Source of the DNA: an uncultured Thermomonas sp.
Lineage (GTDB): Bacteria; Pseudomonadota; Gammaproteobacteria; Xanthomonadales; Xanthomonadaceae
Reading direction: 5' to 3'
Assembly: GCA_946480065.1 (NCBI GenBank)
Contig: CAMLJA010000064.1
Span: forward strand, 1-9,077
DNA length: 9,077 nucleotides
The translations under genes and the position numbers were made by a program. Below the pieces are notes generated by a model. It did no database searches. It was not told where the DNA came from and worked only from the letters and a program-made list of their open reading frames with translations. Shown one piece after another: positions 6,543-9,077 of the stretch. Numbering within the stretch: the first letter of the stretch is position 1; every line of letters begins with the position of its first letter.

Positions 6543-6853
6543 GCGCGCGCGAGCCCGGCAAGACCGAAACCGTCAGCGTCCGCATCCTGGACCGCGAATA
6601 CACCGTGGGCGTGGACGAGGCCGAGCGCGCCAGCCTGGCCGCGGCGGCGCGCCTGCTGGACGCGCGCATGCGCGAGGTGCGCGGCGGCAACAAGATGGTT
6701 GCGCTGGACCGGCTGGCGGTGCTGGCCGCGCTCAACCTGGCGCACGAACTGCAGCAGCTGCGCGAGGCGCCGGCCGGCGGCGCGGGCGAGGCCGCGGAGC
6801 TGGTCGGGCAGGCCCACCGGCGGCTGGACGGGCTGCTCGGCCCCGACGCCTGA
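6539..6853 (+). CDS. zapA: cell division protein ZapA
   Basis: A 104-residue ZapA homologue. ZapA binds FtsZ at midcell and bundles its filaments during division. The N-terminal head shows the usual pattern (SVRILDREYTVGV, 13-25; then LAAAARLLDARMREV, 33-47), and the helical dimerisation region begins with RLAVLAALNLAHEL (58-71), the best-conserved part of the family. The length is typical (E. coli 109). The start is GTG at 6539, supported by GGAG at 6527-6530 eight bases upstream and by the 4-base overlap with the coiled-coil gene. 6S RNA follows, as in E. coli. No clear terminator is seen before the 6S promoter, only a weak five-pair GCCCG/CGGGC stem at 6860-6879. Confidence 0.93.
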   Translation: MSAREPGKTETVSVRILDREYTVGVDEAERASLAAAARLLDARMREVRGGNKMVALDRLAVLAALNLAHELQQLREAPAGGAGEAAELVGQAHRRLDGLLGPDA

Positions 6854-6883
6854 ACCCGGGCCCGTCGCGCGCATCGGGCGGCA

Positions 6884-6911
6884 TTGCCTTCACGCATGCC
6901 GCGCCTATACT
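6884..6911 (+). promoter_or_regulatory. promoter of 6S RNA
   Basis: TATACT (6906-6911, five of six matches to -10) is preceded by TTGCCT (6884-6889, four of six) with a 16-base spacer. The predicted start site near 6918-6920 coincides with the 5' side of the 6S closing stem. Confidence 0.7.
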
Positions 6912-6918
6912 GATCGCG

Positions 6919-7105
6919 TCCTCTGCCGTGAGCGACGGCGTGCGAAACATTCGCCTTGTCCCTTAACAACGACCACGGGGACGCAATGGCAGCCGGGAGT
7001 GCAGGTCCGCCCCGAGCGGGAAGCCCGATGGCCGCCACGCGTTCCCACTTGAACCCCGGGTTCAAGGTCGTTCCGCACGCATCGCCACGGCGGAGACATT
7101 CCCTT
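6919..7105 (+). ncRNA. ssrS: 6S RNA
   Basis: 6S RNA mimics an open promoter, binds sigma-70 RNA polymerase holoenzyme and represses many promoters in stationary phase. Several signs agree. The ends form a long closing stem: 6921-6935 (CTCTGCCGTGAGCGA) pairs with 7082-7095 (TCGCCACGGCGGAG) with one wobble and one bulged A. The internal palindrome CTTGAACCCCGGGTTCAAG (7048-7066) matches the TTGAACC..GGTTCAAGG hairpin of enterobacterial 6S. The stretch GCAGGTCCGCCCCGAG resembles the GGUCCGUCCGAG segment, and the 3' end GAGACATTCC resembles GAGAUUCC. The length (~187 bases) fits the E. coli molecule (184). The position between zapA and fau is the standard one. No intrinsic terminator separates it from fau, so the mature 3' end is probably made by processing. 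The exact ends are estimated. Confidence 0.92.
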
Positions 7106-7131
7106 CCCGCGCGACCCGGCCCGCAGACCGA

Positions 7132-7713
7132 GTGAACTCGCTCCCCGACCGCGCCGCCCTGCGCCGCACCCTGCGCGAGCGCCGCCGCGCCCTGCCGCCC
7201 GCCGCCCGCATCGCCGGCGCCGAAGCCCTTGCCTCGCGCCTGCTTGGCCTCCCGGGCCTGCCCGCCACCGGCCACGTGGCCGGCTACTGGGCGATGGACG
7301 GCGAGATCGGCCTGCACGCCTGGCAACTGCGGCTGCCGCCCGGGCTGGTCTACTGCCTGCCGGTGCTGCACGGCGACGCGCTGCGCTTCGCGCCGTGGCG
7401 CCCCGGCGATCCGCTGTGTACGAACCGCTACGGCATTCCCGAACCCGACGTCTCGCCCGGCGCCGCGCTCGATCCGCGCGACATTGCCCTGGTGGTGATG
7501 CCCCTGGTGGGGTTCGACGCGCAGGGACGACGGCTTGGGATGGGCGGCGGCTGGTACGATCGCAGCTTCGCGTTCCGCCGGTCGCAACCGGCCCCGCCGC
7601 TGCTGGTGGGCGTCGGCTTCGACGAACAGCAGGCGGACGCGCTCGACCTCCAGGACTGGGACGTCGTCCCCGACCTGGTCTGTACCCCCACCCGCACCCT
7701 GCATCGCCCATGA
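7132..7713 (+). CDS. fau: 5-formyltetrahydrofolate cyclo-ligase
   Basis: A 193-residue enzyme (also called ygfA or MTHFS) that converts 5-formyltetrahydrofolate to 5,10-methenyltetrahydrofolate with ATP, returning a stored folate to one-carbon metabolism. Family marks include MDGEI (55-59), RYGIPEP (99-105) and the ATP/folate-site stretch PLVGFDAQGRRLGMGGGWYD (124-143). The N-terminal RRTLRERRRAL is the usual basic helix. The start is GTG at 7132, the first start codon after the 6S RNA; no clear Shine-Dalgarno is visible and no ATG fits. It is probably transcribed with 6S RNA, as in E. coli. Its stop overlaps the EVE gene start (ATGA). Confidence 0.93.
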   Translation: MNSLPDRAALRRTLRERRRALPPAARIAGAEALASRLLGLPGLPATGHVAGYWAMDGEIGLHAWQLRLPPGLVYCLPVLHGDALRFAPWRPGDPLCTNRYGIPEPDVSPGAALDPRDIALVVMPLVGFDAQGRRLGMGGGWYDRSFAFRRSQPAPPLLVGVGFDEQQADALDLQDWDVVPDLVCTPTRTLHRP

Positions 7714-8177
7714 CCGCGCGCAAGAAGACCTGGCTGATGAAGTCCGAACCCACGGATTTCTCCATCGACGACCTGCAGCGGGTCGGCACCGAACCGTGGA
7801 CCGGCGTGCGCAACTACCAGGCGCGCAATTTCATGCGACAGATGCAGGTGGGCGACACCGTGCTGTTCTACCACTCCAACTGCGAAGTGCCGGGCATCTA
7901 CGGGATCGCCGAGGTCGCCAGCGCGCCCTATCCCGACCCCACCCAGTTCCAGCGCAAGTCGAAGTACTTCGACGAGAAGGCCACCCGCGAACAACCGCGC
8001 TGGGACCTGGTCGACGTCCGCTACGTGCGCCACCTCGCGCGGCCGCTGCCGCTGGAGGAGATCCGCGGCCACGCCGATGCGCTGGGCGAGGAATTCGCGC
8101 TGATCCGCAAGGGCTCGCGCCTGTCGGTGCTGCCGGTGACCGCCGCGCAGGCCAAGCTGCTGCTGTCCCTGGAGTGA
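7710..8177 (+). CDS. EVE-domain protein (THYN1-like, DUF55)
   Basis: A 155-residue protein that is a single EVE domain, a PUA-like fold whose members bind modified bases in DNA or RNA. Characteristic parts are WLMKSEP (8-14), W30 with [10 protein letters not shown] (31-40), LFYHSN (52-57), IYGIAEV (63-69) and the late PWDL-like patch [11 protein letters not shown] (96-106). The length and order match small bacterial homologues of eukaryotic thymocyte nuclear protein 1. Its ligand in bacteria is unknown; recognition of a methylated or hypermodified base, or of tRNA, is inferred from the family. The ATG overlaps the fau stop by four bases with no separate Shine-Dalgarno, so translation should be coupled. 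No restriction enzyme is fused or adjacent, so this is the housekeeping type rather than a defence module. Confidence 0.92.
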   Translation: MTARKKTWLMKSEPTDFSIDDLQRVGTEPWTGVRNYQARNFMRQMQVGDTVLFYHSNCEVPGIYGIAEVASAPYPDPTQFQRKSKYFDEKATREQPRWDLVDVRYVRHLARPLPLEEIRGHADALGEEFALIRKGSRLSVLPVTAAQAKLLLSLE

Positions 8178-8181
8178 CCCC

Positions 8182-8829
8182 ATGTCCGTGATGAAGAAGC
8201 TCGCCGCCGAGAAGGCCATCGACTACGTGGAGGACGGCATGGTGGTCGGCGTCGGCACCGGCTCCACCGTGGCGTTCTTCATCGACGCGCTGGCCGCCTG
8301 GAAGGACCGCATCGCCGGCGCGGTGTCCAGCTCGGAGCAGAGTACCGAACGCCTGCGCGCGCACGGGATCGAGGTGATCGACCTCAACGCGGCCGGGCCG
8401 CTGTCGCTGTACGTCGACGGCGCCGACGAGTGCGACCCGCACAAGCGCCTCATCAAGGGCGGCGGCGCCGCGCTGACCCGGGAGAAGATCATCGCCGAGG
8501 CCAGCGAACGCTTCGTCTGCATCATCGACCCCGGCAAGCGCGTGGACGTGCTCGGCAAGTTCCCGCTGCCGGTCGAGGTCATCCCGATGGCGCGCAGCCT
8601 GGTTGCCCGCGAGATCCTGCGCATGACCGGCGGCCAGCCGGTCTGGCGCGACGGCGTGGTGACCGACAACGGCAACGCCATCCTGGACGTGCACAACCTG
8701 TCGATCGTCGACCCGGTCGGGATGGAGCGCGACCTCAACCAGATCCCCGGCGTGGTCAGCGTGGGGCTGTTCGCGCGCCGCCCGGCGGACGTGGTGATCG
8801 TCGGCGGGGAGCCGCCGCTGGTGTTCTGA
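8182..8829 (+). CDS. rpiA: ribose-5-phosphate isomerase A
   Basis: A 215-residue RpiA that interconverts ribose-5-phosphate and ribulose-5-phosphate in the non-oxidative pentose phosphate pathway. All key motifs are seen: GTGSTV (25-30, phosphate loop), SSSEQST (49-55), DGADE (79-83) and [11 protein letters not shown] (92-102). D79, D82, K92 and E101 correspond to the E. coli active-site residues D81, D84, K94 and E103, E101 being the catalytic base. The length fits the family (E. coli 219). GGAG at 8171-8174, inside the last codons of the EVE gene, gives a seven-base spacing to the ATG, so rpiA is the last gene of the 6S-fau-EVE-rpiA run. The strong hairpin with T-tract at 8898-8928 would end the transcript. 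Confidence 0.97.
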   Translation: MSVMKKLAAEKAIDYVEDGMVVGVGTGSTVAFFIDALAAWKDRIAGAVSSSEQSTERLRAHGIEVIDLNAAGPLSLYVDGADECDPHKRLIKGGGAALTREKIIAEASERFVCIIDPGKRVDVLGKFPLPVEVIPMARSLVAREILRMTGGQPVWRDGVVTDNGNAILDVHNLSIVDPVGMERDLNQIPGVVSVGLFARRPADVVIVGGEPPLVF

Positions 8830-8831
8830 CC

Positions 8832-8851
8832 CGCCGCGCTCCCACGCGGCG
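8832..8851 (+). other. hairpin directly after the rpiA stop codon
   Basis: A perfect seven-pair stem, CGCCGCG (8832-8838) with CGCGGCG (8845-8851), and loop CTCCCA starts two bases after the rpiA stop. No T-tract follows, so it is more likely an RNA-stabilising stem than a terminator. A weaker CGGCC/GGCCG stem lies at 8854-8871. I see no coding potential between 8830 and 8888. Confidence 0.4.
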
Positions 8852-8897
8852 AGCGGCCAAGCCGACGGCCGATGGCTACTTCCACACGGCGCAAAAG

Positions 8898-8928
8898 AAA
8901 ACCCCCGCAGCGTGCGCTGGGGGGTTTT
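8898..8928 (+). terminator. intrinsic terminator of the rpiA operon
   Basis: AAAACCCCC (8898-8906) pairs with GGGGGTTTT (8920-8928), and CAGC (8908-8911) pairs with GCTG (8916-8919) around a GTGC loop, leaving one bulged G (8907). With the A-tract on one side and the T-tract on the other it can work on both strands. It is also the first hairpin of the repeat array that follows. Confidence 0.85.
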
Positions 8929-8929
8929 C

Positions 8930-8960
8930 GATAAAGGCCTTGTTGATGCCCTGTTGCGGG
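8930..8960 (+). repeat. 31-base conserved element, copy 1
   Basis: Starts GATAAAGGCC and ends CCTGTTGCGGG. It differs from copy 2 at five positions. It lies immediately after the rpiA terminator. GCCC at 8948-8951 can pair with GGGC at 8960-8963, leaving the shared TGTTGCG in the loop. Confidence 0.75.
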
Positions 8961-8983
8961 GGCGTGCCTGCGGCCCAAAAGGC

Positions 8984-9013
8984 GACGGGCTGACCCCGAA
9001 GGATCAGCCCGTC
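8984..9013. repeat. ten-pair palindrome of array unit 2
   Basis: GACGGGCTGA (8984-8993) and TCAGCCCGTC (9004-9013) are perfect inverted repeats around a ten-base spacer in which CC/GG can add two pairs and close a CGAA tetraloop. It takes the place occupied by the terminator in unit 1 but has no T-tract, so it may not terminate transcription. Confidence 0.7.
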
Positions 9014-9014
9014 T

Positions 9015-9045
9015 GATAAAGACCCTGGCGATGACCTGTTGCGGG
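9015..9045 (+). repeat. 31-base conserved element, copy 2
   Basis: Starts GATAAAGACC and ends CCTGTTGCGGG, 85 bases after copy 1. GACC at 9033-9036 can pair with GGTC at 9044-9047 around the loop TGTTGCG. A GCGC-TTC-GCGC mini-hairpin (9048-9058) follows. Confidence 0.75.
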
Positions 9046-9077
9046 TCGCGCTTCGCGCAAAGACAAAACCCCAGCTC

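Larger units (their letters stand above)
8889..9077. repeat. tandem array of hairpin-plus-conserved-element units, cut by the window edge
   Basis: Three unit starts share an A-rich lead: GCGCAAAAG at 8889, GCCCAAAAGG at 8973 and GCGCAAAGACAAAACCCC at 9055, giving periods of 84 and 82 bases. Each of the two complete units holds a strong hairpin with its own sequence (8898-8928 and 8984-9013), then a 31-base element shared at 26 of 31 positions, then a short GC-rich stem (GGGC/GCCC in unit 1, GCGC-TTC-GCGC in unit 2) leading into the next A-rich start. The third unit begins like the first (AAAACCCC-AGC) and leaves the window. No open reading frame of interest covers the array. Orientation is unknown. 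Confidence 0.75.

Noticed and set aside
6854..6918. Terminator between zapA and 6S RNA
   Set aside because: Only a five-pair stem (6860-6864 with 6875-6879) with a ten-base loop and no T-tract is seen; too weak to call.
6508..7704. Minus-strand open frame across zapA, 6S RNA and fau
   Set aside because: It crosses a clear structural RNA and lies antisense to two recognised genes; its composition is not protein-like.
8830..8993. Continuation of a plus-strand open frame past rpiA
   Set aside because: It is an out-of-frame reading of rpiA that runs over hairpins and the terminator, with no start signal of its own.
8889..9077. CRISPR array
   Set aside because: The period (~84) is regular but the repeats are interrupted by self-complementary hairpins rather than unrelated spacers, and no cas gene is present.

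Overview
The window is very GC-rich bacterial DNA, densely packed with genes. Gene content and order point to a gammaproteobacterium of the Xanthomonadaceae/Lysobacteraceae type (Lysobacter, Luteimonas, Pseudoxanthomonas or Xanthomonas-like). This placement is inferred from protein resemblance, the small-gene order around 6S RNA and base composition; no database was searched. Almost all of it is core chromosome. There is no prophage, insertion sequence, CRISPR array or tRNA. The only stretch that ordinary genes do not explain is the last ~190 bases.

Layout. At the left edge lie the 3' end of a DUF1631-type gene and an overlapping single-domain PilZ gene (1-631), both plausibly linked to cyclic-di-GMP. 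Next comes pepQ (Xaa-Pro dipeptidase, + strand), facing pepP (Xaa-Pro aminopeptidase, - strand) across a GC-rich hairpin. pepP is the second gene of a two-gene operon behind a UPF0149/YgfB-family gene. A short divergent promoter region (3926-4005) separates that operon from a 760-residue membrane-anchored PAS-PAS-GGDEF-EAL protein. After it come a 73-residue coiled-coil protein (TIGR02449-like), zapA, 6S RNA (ssrS), 5-formyltetrahydrofolate cyclo-ligase (fau), an EVE-domain protein and rpiA, all on the + strand. The block ygfB/pepP diverging from zapA-ssrS-fau, with rpiA nearby, is the arrangement also known from E. coli. Here the GGDEF-EAL and coiled-coil genes sit between ygfB and zapA, and an EVE gene sits between fau and rpiA.

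How the genes fit together. PepP and PepQ act in sequence on proline-containing peptides. ZapA and probably the coiled-coil protein serve FtsZ-ring assembly. 6S RNA is a growth-phase regulator of sigma-70 RNA polymerase and is probably transcribed together with fau (folate one-carbon metabolism). RpiA belongs to the pentose phosphate pathway. The PilZ and GGDEF-EAL proteins belong to cyclic-di-GMP signalling.

The most unusual part is 8889-9077, downstream of rpiA. A terminator hairpin there opens a tandem array with a period of about 83-85 bases. Each unit carries a hairpin followed by a 31-base conserved element, and a third unit starts at the window edge. It looks like an array of structured RNA repeats or repeated small-RNA/terminator modules. 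Two promoters (at 3994 and 6309) sit so close to their start codons that leaderless mRNAs are predicted.
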